DNA of 64,000 nt from Acinetobacter sp. CS-2 (GTDB lineage Bacteria > Pseudomonadota > Gammaproteobacteria > Pseudomonadales > Moraxellaceae): positions 2,790,001-2,854,000 of the forward strand of contig NZ_CP067019.1 of assembly GCF_016599715.1 (NCBI RefSeq), given 5' to 3'. The translations under genes and the position numbers were made by a program. Position 1 is the first letter of the stretch. Each line of letters starts with the position of its first letter. Below the pieces are notes generated by a model, which did not search any database, was not told the origin of the DNA, and saw only the letters and a program-made list of their open reading frames with translations. This document shows positions 37,159 through 47,089 of the stretch, piece by piece.

Positions 37159-38393
37159 TCAACTTGCGCTTCACGGCTATAACGATCGACCACTACACTG
37201 ATCATCATGTCGCCCTGAACATTGACCACGGTACGCACGGTATCGAGCAAACGGTCGATCGGCAGTAAGATGGCAATGGCTTCTGCCGGTAAACCGACTG
37301 ATTGCAGCACCATAATCATGGTCACCATACCGGCACTTGGAATACCCGGCGCACCCAGCGAGGCAATCATAGCGGTTGCACAGACCACCAGTTGCTGACC
37401 CAAACTTAAGTCCAGCCCCATCAGGTTGGCAATAAAAAGTGCTGCTGCAGCTTCATACAGCGCCGTGCCATCCATGTTCAGCTGAGTGCCCAAAGGAATG
37501 ACAAAGCCTGCGGTTTGTGGACGTACCTTTAAATTTTCCTGCGCGCATTTCATCGACAGTGGCATGGTAGCCGAACTGGAACTGGTGGCAAATGCGGTAA
37601 TCAGCGCAGCCCGTGTCCCTTTAAAGAAAGTGATCGGACTCATCTTGCCAAAAATCCAGAGCAACAAAGGCAATACTACTGCACCATGGAAAATGGTGGT
37701 TCCTGTCACCACGGCAGCGAACTCGGCCAGACGGCTTAATACAGAAACATCTTCGGTTGAAATCAGTTTTGCCAGTAAGGCAAAAATACCCAGCGGTGCC
37801 AGCTTCATCATCCAGCTAATCATCAACATCATGATGTCAAAAAATTGCAGGCTTAACTTGCGTACACTGCGGAAATTCTCTCCGCCTTTAACCAGCGCCA
37901 CCCCAATAAACAGCGCAAATACTACTACCGCCAGCACATTGCCTTCGGCAAAGGCTTTAAAGGGGTTAATTAAAGTATTTTGAATGAAATTGGTAAAAAA
38001 GGACGATGGCGTTAAGGTATCAGGCGTTTGATGACTGTTCATGGCATCCTGAAACATCACGATATCCACACCCTTGCCCACATTAAACAAATGGGCACAG
38101 CTTAAGCCTAAAATGAGTGCGAAGGTGGTGGTGGTGACACAGCACAGTAGAGTGATTTTCCAGACTCGCCCCAACTGTCCACCGGCCTGCAAGTTCGAAA
38201 CGCCGACCACAATCGAACTGAAAATCAGGGGAATCAGCAGCATTTTTAATAAACCAATAAAAATGCTGCTGGCCAGACCCAAACCATAGAGACTGATATC
38301 GAAAAACTGGGTATTTGGAAACAGGTTTAACAGAAACCCGAATGCCACCCCTAAAATCGCAGCAATCAATATTTGTGTATTTAAGCTCATCAC
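37155..38393 (-). CDS. Dicarboxylate/amino acid:cation symporter (DAACS family)
   Basis: This 412-residue membrane protein is of the glutamate/aspartate/C4-dicarboxylate sodium or proton symporter family (GltP, DctA, SstT group). It has about eight helices and two re-entrant loops. Family motifs include the serine-rich AFATSSSSATMPLSMKCA (about 268-285) and NMDGTALYEAAAALF (about 312-326). Which substrate it takes cannot be decided. It is monocistronic on the minus strand. Confidence 0.85.
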   Translation of the reverse strand: MMSLNTQILIAAILGVAFGFLLNLFPNTQFFDISLYGLGLASSIFIGLLKMLLIPLIFSSIVVGVSNLQAGGQLGRVWKITLLCCVTTTTFALILGLSCAHLFNVGKGVDIVMFQDAMNSHQTPDTLTPSSFFTNFIQNTLINPFKAFAEGNVLAVVVFALFIGVALVKGGENFRSVRKLSLQFFDIMMLMISWMMKLAPLGIFALLAKLISTEDVSVLSRLAEFAAVVTGTTIFHGAVVLPLLLWIFGKMSPITFFKGTRAALITAFATSSSSATMPLSMKCAQENLKVRPQTAGFVIPLGTQLNMDGTALYEAAAALFIANLMGLDLSLGQQLVVCATAMIASLGAPGIPSAGMVTMIMVLQSVGLPAEAIAILLPIDRLLDTVRTVVNVQGDMMISVVVDRYSREAQVD

Positions 38394-38598
38394 GACATGC
38401 TTTTTATCATTAAGTCCTGTCAGGCACTATGCCATGGCCTATTTTTAGAATCGAGGAATTTTTTGTCACAAGCTCAGCATAAATGAATAAAAGCCAGCGG
38501 CTCACTTAGTCTGAATCATCAACACTTCGTTAAACTGATGGCATAAAATCTGCTTATGAATAAATACGCATTCAGCCAATAATTAAAAGAGAATCAAT

Positions 38599-38712
38599 AT
38601 GAAAAAAATCATGCTTATGACCGTGCTACTTCTGCATATTCCCTTGGCATTTGCCCATCCAAACCATGGCTGCCATAAAGACATCTCCGAGGATATCCCT
38701 CGCTGCCACTAA
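38599..38712 (+). CDS. Small exported His/Cys-rich peptide (37 residues)
   Basis: The open frame encodes 37 residues. Residues 1-19 are a signal peptide (MKKIMLMTVLLLHIPLAFA), giving a predicted mature peptide of 18 residues, HPNHGCHKDISEDIPRCH, with four histidines and two cysteines. The H-x-x-H, C-H and R-C-H pattern resembles YHYH-type small periplasmic proteins and suggests metal binding or one disulphide. An AGAGAA site precedes the ATG and a terminator follows the stop. The function is unknown. Confidence 0.6.
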   Translation: MKKIMLMTVLLLHIPLAFAHPNHGCHKDISEDIPRCH

Positions 38713-38734
38713 ATCACAATGATCAAGACAAGCA

Positions 38735-38766
38735 TAAAAAACCGGACAGCAGCTCCGGTTTTTTAT
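38735..38766. terminator. Bidirectional terminator between the small peptide gene and tesB
   Basis: AAAACCGGA / TCCGGTTTT has A and T runs on its two sides and lies between the + strand peptide gene and the - strand tesB gene. Confidence 0.8.
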
Positions 38767-38779
38767 GCCATTTTGAGCC

Positions 38780-39658
38780 TTATTGGGTTTCAATTTCACG
38801 CAAGCGGATCAAACCTTCCTGAGTGGTGCTGCACACTAGCTCGCCATTTTGCCACATACGGCCAAAATTCAGTCCGCGCGAACTGGCACTAATGGTGGCC
38901 TCCATATCATAGAGCATCCACTCATCAACACGAAATGGCTTATGGAAGTACATGGCATGGTCAATGCTGGCACATTGCAGACTCGGAGAAATATAACTTA
39001 AACCATGTGGACGTAAAGCCGTAGTCATTAAGGTAAAGTCCGAGTAGAAAGCCGCAATAGCCTGATGCAATGAAATTTCATCGACCTTCTGGGAAATCTG
39101 ACCATGGGTGCGGATATAGTGAGCGTATGATGGGGCTTCAGGCTGTGGCTGGAATGGATTTTGTGGATTGACCGGACGAATGTCCACATGACGGTCACGC
39201 ATAAAACTGGCACGCACATTTTCCGGCACAAATTCGACCAGCTGTGCTTTGAGCTCTGCTTCACTTTTCAGGTCTTCAACCGCAGGATATTCCGGCTCGG
39301 AGATTTGATAATTCAAGCCTTCTTCCGGGCTGGCAAATGAAATCATGGCGGTAAAAATCGTCCGCCCATGCTGAATGGCACGCACCTGACGACTGACAAA
39401 ACTCTTGCCATCACGCAATCGGTCCACTTCATAAATAATCGGTGCGTTGACATCTCCGCCATATAAAAAATAGGCATGTAATGAATGTGCCGGACGATCT
39501 GCGGTATAGGATGCCGCGCGTAAGGCCTGCCCCAACACCTGCCCACCAAAGACCCGCTTACCGACCAGATTACGGCTTTGCCCCCGGTAAATATTTTCTT
39601 CAATTTTTTCAAGACTTAGTAATTCAACCAGCTCTTGGGTTAAGGCATTCATAAGCAA
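38780..39658 (-). CDS. tesB: Acyl-CoA thioesterase II
   Basis: This 292-residue double hotdog-fold enzyme hydrolyses medium- and long-chain acyl-CoA. The first hotdog (about 20-125) has NLVGKRVFGGQVLGQALRAA and HSLHAYFLYGGD; the second (about 150-290) has HGLSYISPSLQCASIDHAMY. Length matches E. coli TesB (286). The start is either 39658 or the Met two codons later. Confidence 0.92.
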   Translation of the reverse strand: MLMNALTQELVELLSLEKIEENIYRGQSRNLVGKRVFGGQVLGQALRAASYTADRPAHSLHAYFLYGGDVNAPIIYEVDRLRDGKSFVSRQVRAIQHGRTIFTAMISFASPEEGLNYQISEPEYPAVEDLKSEAELKAQLVEFVPENVRASFMRDRHVDIRPVNPQNPFQPQPEAPSYAHYIRTHGQISQKVDEISLHQAIAAFYSDFTLMTTALRPHGLSYISPSLQCASIDHAMYFHKPFRVDEWMLYDMEATISASSRGLNFGRMWQNGELVCSTTQEGLIRLREIETQ

Positions 39659-39944
39659 CCTGCTTTAATGTGGGATACCTAAAATCTAGGCGAAAAATTT
39701 CAATCAATCAGCTAAGCTATAATTGCTATTCTGCCACAAATCCCGACTAAAGCCCTACAGTTCAACTGACTGGCCTGTCACGCGATTTGTGCTGAATATT
39801 CGCTAAAAATACGATTTTTAACGATAAAATTTAACACTCAATATGCATTTTGTCAGAAAATGACATATTGTTTTCAATTACAATACTACAAAACTATTTC
39901 CCCTCAGAAAATCTGTGGTTTCGGTCATTTAAGTAGGAGTATGT

Positions 39945-42521
39945 ATGTCCAAGAGTGGCTTTGGTCAAATCTATCGTCAGCTTTCCAGTAAGCTGCTTGA
40001 CCTGGTGGTAACCCCACATGTTCTTGGTGAGGTTCCTACTGAACCGACAACTACAGAAGTAAATTCCCGGACAGAGCAAACTGTTCAGCAAAAAGTGGTG
40101 TGCTATGTATTACAAAATTATTCACGTAGCAATGCGTTGATTGTCGATGGCGAAACCCGCCGTCTGAAACTGTCACCGGCATTAGATCCGCTAGTGGTGG
40201 GTGATCATAAAGAAAAAGCATCAGTGCTGTTCTTGCAGCATCATGATGAAAACAATTTACTCAACCCGCCACTGCATGCCTTTCCGCCACGCTTATTGCG
40301 CCTGATCGACATTCTGGAACATCATCCTCAGGTTGATATTGAACTGATTCCGGTTACCGTATTATGGGGACGTTCACCAGACAAAGAAGATTCCTGGCTG
40401 AAACTACTATTTACCGACACCTGGGCAACACCAGGTACCGTTAAACAGCTGGTGAATATTGGCCTGCATGGTCGCCAATCCTATCTGGAATTCCATCAAG
40501 GGCAGTCTTTACGCCAGCTGATCGAATTTGCCAAACAAACCCATCCGAACCTGTCACCTGCGACGTATATTCTTAACAAACTAAACAACTATTTAGATGG
40601 TCAGCGTGAAGTCGTACTCGGACCGGATCTTTCAGACCGTCGCAATGTGATGCATTCTCTGATCAAATCCACTGATGTACAGGATGCCATCCGTCGTGAA
40701 AGCATCCGTGGCAAAATCAGCATGATTGAAGCTGAACGTCGTGCCATTGGCTATTTAAACGAGATTGTATCGGACTATTCGCATTCAGCCGTGCGTTTTG
40801 CCGATATGGCGCTGACCCGTTTATGGACCCAGCTCTATGATGGCGTAGAAGTGCATAATTTCAGTACTGTGCGGGAACTGGCCAAAGACTACGAGATTAT
40901 TTATACCCCTTGTCACCGCAGTCATATTGACTATTTATTACTGTCTTATGTGATTTATAAACGTGGCATGATGGTGCCGTACATTGCTGCCGGCGATAAC
41001 TTGAACATGCCTTTTGTCGGACAATTATTGCGTGGTGGCGGTGCCTTCTTTATTCGCCGTACTTTCCGTGGTAATGGTCTGTACACCACAGTATTTAAAG
41101 AATATCTATTCAACATTCTTTCCCGTAACACCCCACTGGAATACTTTATTGAAGGCGGTCGTTCACGCACGGGACGTTTGCTGCCAGCAAAAACCGGTAT
41201 GCTGGCCATGACGGTTCACGGGCATTTGCGTGGCCGTTCCAAACCGATCGTGTTTGTACCGACCTATATTGGCTACGAACGCCTGATGGAAGGTGCCACC
41301 TATGTCGGCGAAATGAACGGTAAAGACAAAGAATCCGAGTCGATCATGGGGATTGTAAAAACCCTGCGCAAAATCGAACGTATCTTTGGCCAAGTGCATG
41401 TGAACTTTGGTGAGCCGGTATTCCTTGATGACATGCTGAAACAGCATGGTGCGGAAAATATTAAAATTGCCAAGAATGATGATCCGATTCCGCAAGAAGT
41501 GTCTGATACAGTAAACAGTGCTGCGCATGCGATTCTGGAAAACATTAACCGTGCTGTGGTGATCAATCCGGTATCGCTGCTTTCACTGATTCTTTTAGCT
41601 ACGCCTAAGCATACGCTGGATGAAGAAATCTGCATCAAGCAACTGGATGCCTACCGTAAGCTATTGACTGCATTACCTTATGATGCACGTACTCAGGTAA
41701 CACCGCTTTCAGGCAAGGAAATTATTGCCTACGGTTTGAAACTGAAACTGATTAAACGTGTGAAGCATGTCCTGGGTGATATCATTGCCATTGAAGACAA
41801 TCAGGCAGTATTGCTGACTTATTTCCGTAACAACATTCTGCATGCCTTCGTGTTGCCGTCACTGATTGCTGCACTGGTAGAACATAATGGTTCGATTCGC
41901 CGTGGTGATTTGATCAATGTCATTCGCACCCTTTATCCATTCCTGAAAGCGGAATTGTTCCTAAAATGGAAAGATGAAGAGCTGAAAGATCAGATCTGTG
42001 CTTATGCAGAAGCGCTGATTCAGGCCAAACTGATTTCTGAAGATAGCGAGGGCAACCTGCTTTCCCCTGCACCAAATTCAGAAGATCACAATCAGCTGGT
42101 AGTGCTTGCTGCCCCTGTGATGCAAAGTCTGGAGCGTTACTACATGACCCTGACTTTAATCACCCAGCGTGGTTCAGGCAACATCTCTACCCGTCAGGTG
42201 GAAGAGCTCAGTCATCTGGTTGGTCAACGTCTGTCGGTATTGTATGAATTCAACTCACCGGAGTTCTTTGATAAATCGCTGTTCCAGAGTTTCATTAAAG
42301 TGCTGACTCAGCAGGGCTATATCCGTAACAATGAAGATAACGCCATTGTGTTTGACGAGAACTTCCAGAACGTTGCACAGTACGCCAATCTGGTACTGGA
42401 TGATGTGACCTTGCAGATGCTTCAGCACATTACCGCCTTCAGCGATGAAGAGTTAAAAGAAGCTTTGGATGCCGTTGCAGCGCAACAGGCGAAACGCCGT
42501 TTAAAACGCAAGAAGAAATAA
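39945..42521 (+). CDS. plsB: Glycerol-3-phosphate acyltransferase PlsB
   Basis: This 858-residue inner-membrane enzyme transfers an acyl group to position 1 of glycerol 3-phosphate, the first step in phospholipid synthesis. It has the HX4D catalytic motif in CHRSHIDYLL (about residue 327) and the acyltransferase block FIEGGRSRTGR (about 400). The length and tail are typical of PlsB. An inverted repeat around 39841-39868 lies upstream. An IS4 element is inserted 30 bases after the stop codon and leaves the gene intact. Confidence 0.95.
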   Translation: MSKSGFGQIYRQLSSKLLDLVVTPHVLGEVPTEPTTTEVNSRTEQTVQQKVVCYVLQNYSRSNALIVDGETRRLKLSPALDPLVVGDHKEKASVLFLQHHDENNLLNPPLHAFPPRLLRLIDILEHHPQVDIELIPVTVLWGRSPDKEDSWLKLLFTDTWATPGTVKQLVNIGLHGRQSYLEFHQGQSLRQLIEFAKQTHPNLSPATYILNKLNNYLDGQREVVLGPDLSDRRNVMHSLIKSTDVQDAIRRESIRGKISMIEAERRAIGYLNEIVSDYSHSAVRFADMALTRLWTQLYDGVEVHNFSTVRELAKDYEIIYTPCHRSHIDYLLLSYVIYKRGMMVPYIAAGDNLNMPFVGQLLRGGGAFFIRRTFRGNGLYTTVFKEYLFNILSRNTPLEYFIEGGRSRTGRLLPAKTGMLAMTVHGHLRGRSKPIVFVPTYIGYERLMEGATYVGEMNGKDKESESIMGIVKTLRKIERIFGQVHVNFGEPVFLDDMLKQHGAENIKIAKNDDPIPQEVSDTVNSAAHAILENINRAVVINPVSLLSLILLATPKHTLDEEICIKQLDAYRKLLTALPYDARTQVTPLSGKEIIAYGLKLKLIKRVKHVLGDIIAIEDNQAVLLTYFRNNILHAFVLPSLIAALVEHNGSIRRGDLINVIRTLYPFLKAELFLKWKDEELKDQICAYAEALIQAKLISEDSEGNLLSPAPNSEDHNQLVVLAAPVMQSLERYYMTLTLITQRGSGNISTRQVEELSHLVGQRLSVLYEFNSPEFFDKSLFQSFIKVLTQQGYIRNNEDNAIVFDENFQNVAQYANLVLDDVTLQMLQHITAFSDEELKEALDAVAAQQAKRRLKRKKK

Positions 42522-42536
42522 TCTTCCTTCTCCGTT

Positions 42537-42551
42537 CCCTCTCCTTTTAGG
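42537..42551 (+). repeat. REP-like palindrome, left part, interrupted by the IS4 element
   Basis: CCCTCTCCTTTTAGG continues on the far side of the IS at 43918-43943 with AGAGGGCTAGGGAGAGG after the duplicated target. Without the insertion the two parts form one palindrome plus tail of the family described in the findings. Confidence 0.6.
42543..42551. repeat. Left target site duplication of the IS4 element
   Basis: CCTTTTAGG occurs identically at 43918-43926. Nine base pairs fits IS4-family insertion. Confidence 0.88.
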
Positions 42552-43917
42552 CATAGGTATCTACACATCTTTAGGTACCTAATGCAATTGTTGCGATTTC
42601 ATTCAGTTCATCTATTGAATATTCCGAGAGCAGTTGAAGAGTGTTCAGTAAAATCGAAAGTCCTGCCAATATTGCAGGTGCACTTTCCAACTTACCTCTC
42701 TTCTGCTGTCGGCCTGAAAGACGGGCCAGAAATATACGAATTTTCTGATTTTGTTCATCTTCAGAACGCTGTATTCGCCAAGTCAGCACACACGCCATAC
42801 TGCTGATCAGGAGCCGTCTTAAAATCGCTGCAGGTGTGGTCTGAAGCCATGATTCAACGTCATGGCCTGCCTGCTTGAGAAGCTTGAAATAGCACTCAAT
42901 TGTCCAGCGCCAGTAATACCAGGTGGTTAGTTCTACCGCATCAATCTCTGAAGAAACATTGCTGATCAGCGACCATCTCGCGACTGTTTTACCTTGAGCA
43001 TCTTTCACCACAGCAACAATTAATCTGGCTGCAACCGCCTTGCCTGGCTGGGGAGTAACCCGTTGGCCTGAATCGTCTTTTCTCTTCGGCTTTGCTGCAC
43101 GCGTTATCCGAATATCGGTTTCTCCAACATGCAGCATATGCCGGTTTCCTTTATAAGCAATCGGCTTAACCTGCTGAGTTACTACTTTTTCTGCGGCTTC
43201 TGCAACTTTGTAGGTTTCCCCTTGATGCTCAATCCGATGGCTTTCTTTGGCCCGGATCAACCATTTAAAACCATGGCTGCTGATTTCCCTCAAGTGGGCA
43301 ATCGAGTCTCCTTCACGGTCAATGATATGGACTTTTGTTTTCTCAATCGGATACTGTTCAATCGTTTTAATTTGTTCTGCGAGTGAGTCCAAATGGGACT
43401 TGCGCTCGCTGTATTGTTCACTGAATGTAGAGTAACAGCCGGATGCATCTGTTAGCGTCTGAGCTAATGGCGCAATCGGGAGCCCTGATGATGCATCGAC
43501 AAGTAAACTGCTTTGCAATTCATAGCCTGAATTCACCTGTGTTCTTTGAAGACGCTGAACCTTATGATTGTGCTTCACATACTGCAGCTGAGACCAGTCA
43601 TGAACGATTAATGCATACTGATGCGGTGATGTCTTGATCTGTTCGCATGCAAGAAGCTTAATCGGCTGGTTTAATTGACTAAAAGAGATTTTATCATTAT
43701 TCAGGAATCGCCAAACTGCCTGTGTAGTTGAGAAACTCGACTTTTGGGTAGAGGCTAGGTCTTTGATTGCGGGAGCAAGTGAAGCAAGAGGATTCATATT
43801 GAGTTTTACAAGGCTGTTATAGCGTTTGACAAGACGCTGATCCAGACCAGAGATGTGAAATTGAAGAGCATGCTCTTCAATTTAACGCAAAGCTCGGAAA
43901 TTGTGTAGATACCTATG
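42552..43917 (-). mobile_element. Complete IS4-family insertion sequence
   Basis: This element of 1366 bp has terminal inverted repeats CATAGGTATCTACACA (left, 42552; right complement ends 43917). It is flanked by 9-bp duplications and carries one intact transposase gene on the minus strand. It sits in a REP-like repeat between plsB and an epimerase gene. Confidence 0.92.
42571..43797 (-). CDS. IS4-family DDE transposase
   Basis: This 408-residue transposase has an N-terminal helical region and the DDE catalytic core. The IS4 signature Y-(2)-R-(3)-E-(6)-K is exact in YYWRWTIECYFKLLK (about residue 300). The first Asp is likely in IVHDWSQ (about 66) and the second in IIDREGDS (about 160). The gene is intact, so the element may be active. 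Confidence 0.92.
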   Translation of the reverse strand: MNPLASLAPAIKDLASTQKSSFSTTQAVWRFLNNDKISFSQLNQPIKLLACEQIKTSPHQYALIVHDWSQLQYVKHNHKVQRLQRTQVNSGYELQSSLLVDASSGLPIAPLAQTLTDASGCYSTFSEQYSERKSHLDSLAEQIKTIEQYPIEKTKVHIIDREGDSIAHLREISSHGFKWLIRAKESHRIEHQGETYKVAEAAEKVVTQQVKPIAYKGNRHMLHVGETDIRITRAAKPKRKDDSGQRVTPQPGKAVAARLIVAVVKDAQGKTVARWSLISNVSSEIDAVELTTWYYWRWTIECYFKLLKQAGHDVESWLQTTPAAILRRLLISSMACVLTWRIQRSEDEQNQKIRIFLARLSGRQQKRGKLESAPAILAGLSILLNTLQLLSEYSIDELNEIATIALGT

Positions 43918-43926
43918 CCTTTTAGG
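43918..43926. repeat. Right target site duplication of the IS4 element
   Basis: CCTTTTAGG is identical to 42543-42551. Confidence 0.88.
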
Positions 43927-43983
43927 AGAGGGCTAGGGAGAGGTCTGTTAAATACTCTACTTGAGCTATTATAAAGCGCAAGT

Positions 43984-44047
43984 GAGGGCTAGGGAGAGGT
44001 TAATTAAAGAACCCTCCTCCTAACCTCCTCCCATAGGGAGGAGGGAC
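43984..44047. repeat. REP-like repeats: a partial direct copy and an inverted full copy
   Basis: 43984-44000 (GAGGGCTAGGGAGAGGT) is a partial copy of the tail of the interrupted element. 44011-44047 is a full copy in reverse orientation, with CCTCCTCC / GGAGGAGG arms. Together with the interrupted copy it makes a cluster after plsB. Confidence 0.6.
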
Positions 44048-44067
44048 TTCAAATACCAAGGTGACAT

Positions 44068-44874
44068 TCACTCCGTCTTTAATAATTCCGCATAATCACT
44101 AAAACAATCCTCATGCTCTAGCTGAAATCCACTTTCCCTCATCCGTGTAGCAAAAATCCGTTTACCTGTTTCCTTCGGACTTGCTACAACCAGTTCAGGC
44201 AAATTGAGTTGCCGCTGAAACCACTGAATCACTTCGTGTAAAGGTAGAGGCTGGTTATTGGTGACAATATAGGACGTTTCTGGATGTTCCACGTGAATCA
44301 ACTGCACTAAAAACTGGGCCAAATCATCAATATGAATCCGGTTAGACCAGTGAATTTGAGGATAGTTTTGGGTCGTTGCAGCCAGCTTGATCATTCTTGC
44401 CACGGACGTGCCATAAATTCCTGTAGGACGGATCACCACACAGCGTTCAGTGAATGCCTGTTGATAGAGTTGCTCCATTTTCCAGAGTAATCGCCCCTGC
44501 TCATCTACAGGTTGAATAACAGATTCATCATCAATACGCTCGCCCGCATTTTCACCATAGACCCGGGTTGATGACACCACCACAATTTTTTGCACTGGAT
44601 GGGACTTTAAGGCTTGAACAATCGGAGCCACTGAATCGACATAAGTCTGTTGATAGCCTTCCACAGAACTTTGTGACGGCGACAATAAAACATAGACCCA
44701 ATCCACAGGTTCAAGATGAGTCAAATCAAGCTGATGCACATCCTGAATTAGATGATTTGCATAAACATCAGTTTTCGGACTTTGGCTGATTGTGGTAATT
44801 TGGTGCCCTTGCTGAAATAATTGTTTAGCAACCCGGGTAGAGGTTTGACCATAACCTATAAATAATATATGCAT
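44068..44874 (-). CDS. NAD-dependent epimerase/dehydratase family protein (extended SDR)
   Basis: This 268-residue Rossmann-fold protein opens HILFIGYGQTSTRVAK, the nucleotide-binding turn GYGQTS being a variant of GxxGxxG. An SSTRVYGEN segment with the catalytic-type Tyr is near residue 105, and IHIDDLAQFLVQLI near 190. It resembles YeeZ-like SDRs of unknown substrate. It is divergent from recG, with 35 bases between the starts. Confidence 0.78.
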   Translation of the reverse strand: MHILFIGYGQTSTRVAKQLFQQGHQITTISQSPKTDVYANHLIQDVHQLDLTHLEPVDWVYVLLSPSQSSVEGYQQTYVDSVAPIVQALKSHPVQKIVVVSSTRVYGENAGERIDDESVIQPVDEQGRLLWKMEQLYQQAFTERCVVIRPTGIYGTSVARMIKLAATTQNYPQIHWSNRIHIDDLAQFLVQLIHVEHPETSYIVTNNQPLPLHEVIQWFQRQLNLPELVVASPKETGKRIFATRMRESGFQLEHEDCFSDYAELLKTE

Positions 44875-44909
44875 TAAGCACCTGATGATTTAACTCAAGT
44901 TGAGGGGAC

Positions 44910-46955
44910 ATGGCTGCAGTCCATCAATTGCAAGGGGTAGGAACTGCCTCTGCTGCACTACTGGAAAAACTGAATATTTTTACGACAGATGATTTGCTGT
45001 TTCATCTACCGCGTGATTATGAAGATCGTAGCACGATCATCTCCATGAACCAATTATCCGTGGGGCGTAGCTATTTGCTGGAAGGTATTGTGAAAGGGGT
45101 TGATTTTCCACCAGGTAAGCGTAAATCCATGGCCATACAGCTCCAGGATGATTTTGGCAAAGTCACCTTGCGTTTTTACCATGTCTATAAAGCCCTGACC
45201 GATCGAGCTAAAGTCGGCAACCGCTTGCGCATTTTTGGTGAAGTTCGTGTCGGTGCACGTGGTCTGGAACTGTATCATCCTGAAATTCAACTGATTACCG
45301 AACATACCCCCCTACCGAAAACCCAGCTTACTGCCATTTATCCAGCAACAGAAGGCTTAACTCAGCCCAAGCTGCGTGAATATGTTAAACAGGCACTAAA
45401 ACAGCATAGTGATGAGCTGCCTGAATTATTGCCAGAAAAATTCACCAATGGTTATGCGCTAAAACAGGCACTGCAATATATTCATGAACCGCCACTGAAT
45501 GCCAATATGCTACAGCTGGCGCAAGGTTCTCATCCGGCCCAGCAGCGGCTGATTTTTGAAGAGCTGGTGGCCCATCAGATCAGTCTGCTCTCACGGCGTG
45601 CCTATATCCAGCAGATTGCCGCCCCCTCTTTTAGCCCAAGTAAAAATTTTGCCAAGCAGTTATTGGCTGGCTTGCCTTTTGAAATGACCGGTGCACAGAA
45701 ACGGGTCTCCAAAGAAATTGTGCAGGACTTAAAACAGAACAAGCCGATGCTGCGTCTGGTTCAGGGCGATGTCGGTGCTGGTAAAACACTGGTGGCTGGC
45801 GTTGCTGCCTGTCATGCACTGGAAGAAGGCTGGCAAGTGGCATTGATGGCACCGACGGAAATCCTGGCGGAACAGCATTATCTGAACTTTAAAAAATGGT
45901 TTGAGCCTTTAGGTCTGAATGTATCCTGGCTTTCAGGTAAACAGAAAGGCAAAGCTCGTGCAGCAGCTGAGCAAACCATTAAACAAGGCACGGCCAATCT
46001 GGTGGTAGGTACTCATGCCCTGTTTCAGGAAAATGTCGAATTTGCCAAACTCGGCCTGGTGATTATTGATGAGCAGCATCGCTTTGGGGTCGATCAGCGA
46101 CTGGCTCTTCGTAATAAAGGCGTCAACAATACAACCCCGCATCAACTGGTGATGACCGCCACCCCGATTCCCCGCACACTCGCCATGTCTGCTTATGGTG
46201 ACCTGGATACCTCGGTGATTGACGAACTGCCGCCCGGCCGTACCCCGATTCAGACCGTCACCATTCCTTTAGACCGCCGTGAAGAAGTGCTACAGCGTAT
46301 TGCTAGCAATTGTGCTGAAGGCAAACAGGCTTACTGGGTCTGCACGTTGGTAGAACAGTCGGAAACGCTGGATGCACAGGCTGCTGAAGCGACTTATCAG
46401 GAAATTAAGGAACGTTTTCCTCAGCTCAACATTGGTCTGGTGCATGGCAAAATGAAAGCCGATGAAAAGCAGGCTGTAATGCATCAGTTTAAAGACAATC
46501 AGCTGCAACTCTTGATTGCCACTACGGTCATTGAGGTTGGCGTGGATGTACCAAACGCCTCCATCATGGTAATTGAAAATGCCGAACGTTTGGGACTTTC
46601 ACAGTTACATCAGTTACGCGGTCGGGTCGGTCGTGGTGCGACTGCCAGTTTCTGTGCCTTGCTATATAAAAATCCGCTTTCGCAAAATGGACAGGAACGG
46701 CTGCGCATTATGCGTGAAACCAATGACGGTTTTATCATTGCCGAAAAGGATCTGGAAATTCGCGGGCCGGGTGAATTGCTCGGCACAAAACAAACCGGGG
46801 ACATGGGCTTTCGGGTCGCCAAGTTAGAACGTGATGATCATTTGCTGAATCAGGCACATTATGTCGCGCAGCAAATCTTAAAAGACTATCCAGACAATGC
46901 AGAAGCCCTGTTAAAACGCTGGTTACCTGAAGCCCCTCGCTATGCCTATGTATAA
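44910..46955 (+). CDS. recG: ATP-dependent DNA helicase RecG
   Basis: This 681-residue helicase remodels stalled forks and Holliday junctions. The N-terminal wedge domain (about 1-155) is followed by the helicase core with GDVGAGKT (Walker A, about 290), IDEQHRFG (motif II, about 390) and TATPIPRTLAM (motif III, about 420), and the later segments TTVIEVGVDVPNA and HQLRGRVGRG (about 550-570). Length matches RecG (about 690). No terminator is evident directly after it. Confidence 0.95.
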   Translation: MAAVHQLQGVGTASAALLEKLNIFTTDDLLFHLPRDYEDRSTIISMNQLSVGRSYLLEGIVKGVDFPPGKRKSMAIQLQDDFGKVTLRFYHVYKALTDRAKVGNRLRIFGEVRVGARGLELYHPEIQLITEHTPLPKTQLTAIYPATEGLTQPKLREYVKQALKQHSDELPELLPEKFTNGYALKQALQYIHEPPLNANMLQLAQGSHPAQQRLIFEELVAHQISLLSRRAYIQQIAAPSFSPSKNFAKQLLAGLPFEMTGAQKRVSKEIVQDLKQNKPMLRLVQGDVGAGKTLVAGVAACHALEEGWQVALMAPTEILAEQHYLNFKKWFEPLGLNVSWLSGKQKGKARAAAEQTIKQGTANLVVGTHALFQENVEFAKLGLVIIDEQHRFGVDQRLALRNKGVNNTTPHQLVMTATPIPRTLAMSAYGDLDTSVIDELPPGRTPIQTVTIPLDRREEVLQRIASNCAEGKQAYWVCTLVEQSETLDAQAAEATYQEIKERFPQLNIGLVHGKMKADEKQAVMHQFKDNQLQLLIATTVIEVGVDVPNASIMVIENAERLGLSQLHQLRGRVGRGATASFCALLYKNPLSQNGQERLRIMRETNDGFIIAEKDLEIRGPGELLGTKQTGDMGFRVAKLERDDHLLNQAHYVAQQILKDYPDNAEALLKRWLPEAPRYAYV

Positions 46956-47089
46956 AAATAATGTAAGACACCTATAAAATAACAGGCTGAATCGGTTATT
47001 TATTATCGTATAAGTGGCATGGATGCTGCCGATCTTGAAACCACCAATAAACTGTGCAAAATAAAGTTAAATAAAAAGAAGAAGAAAAC

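Noticed and set aside
37486..37983. 165-residue open frame on the + strand
   Set aside because: It is antisense to the symporter gene, with no ribosome binding site and no protein-like composition.
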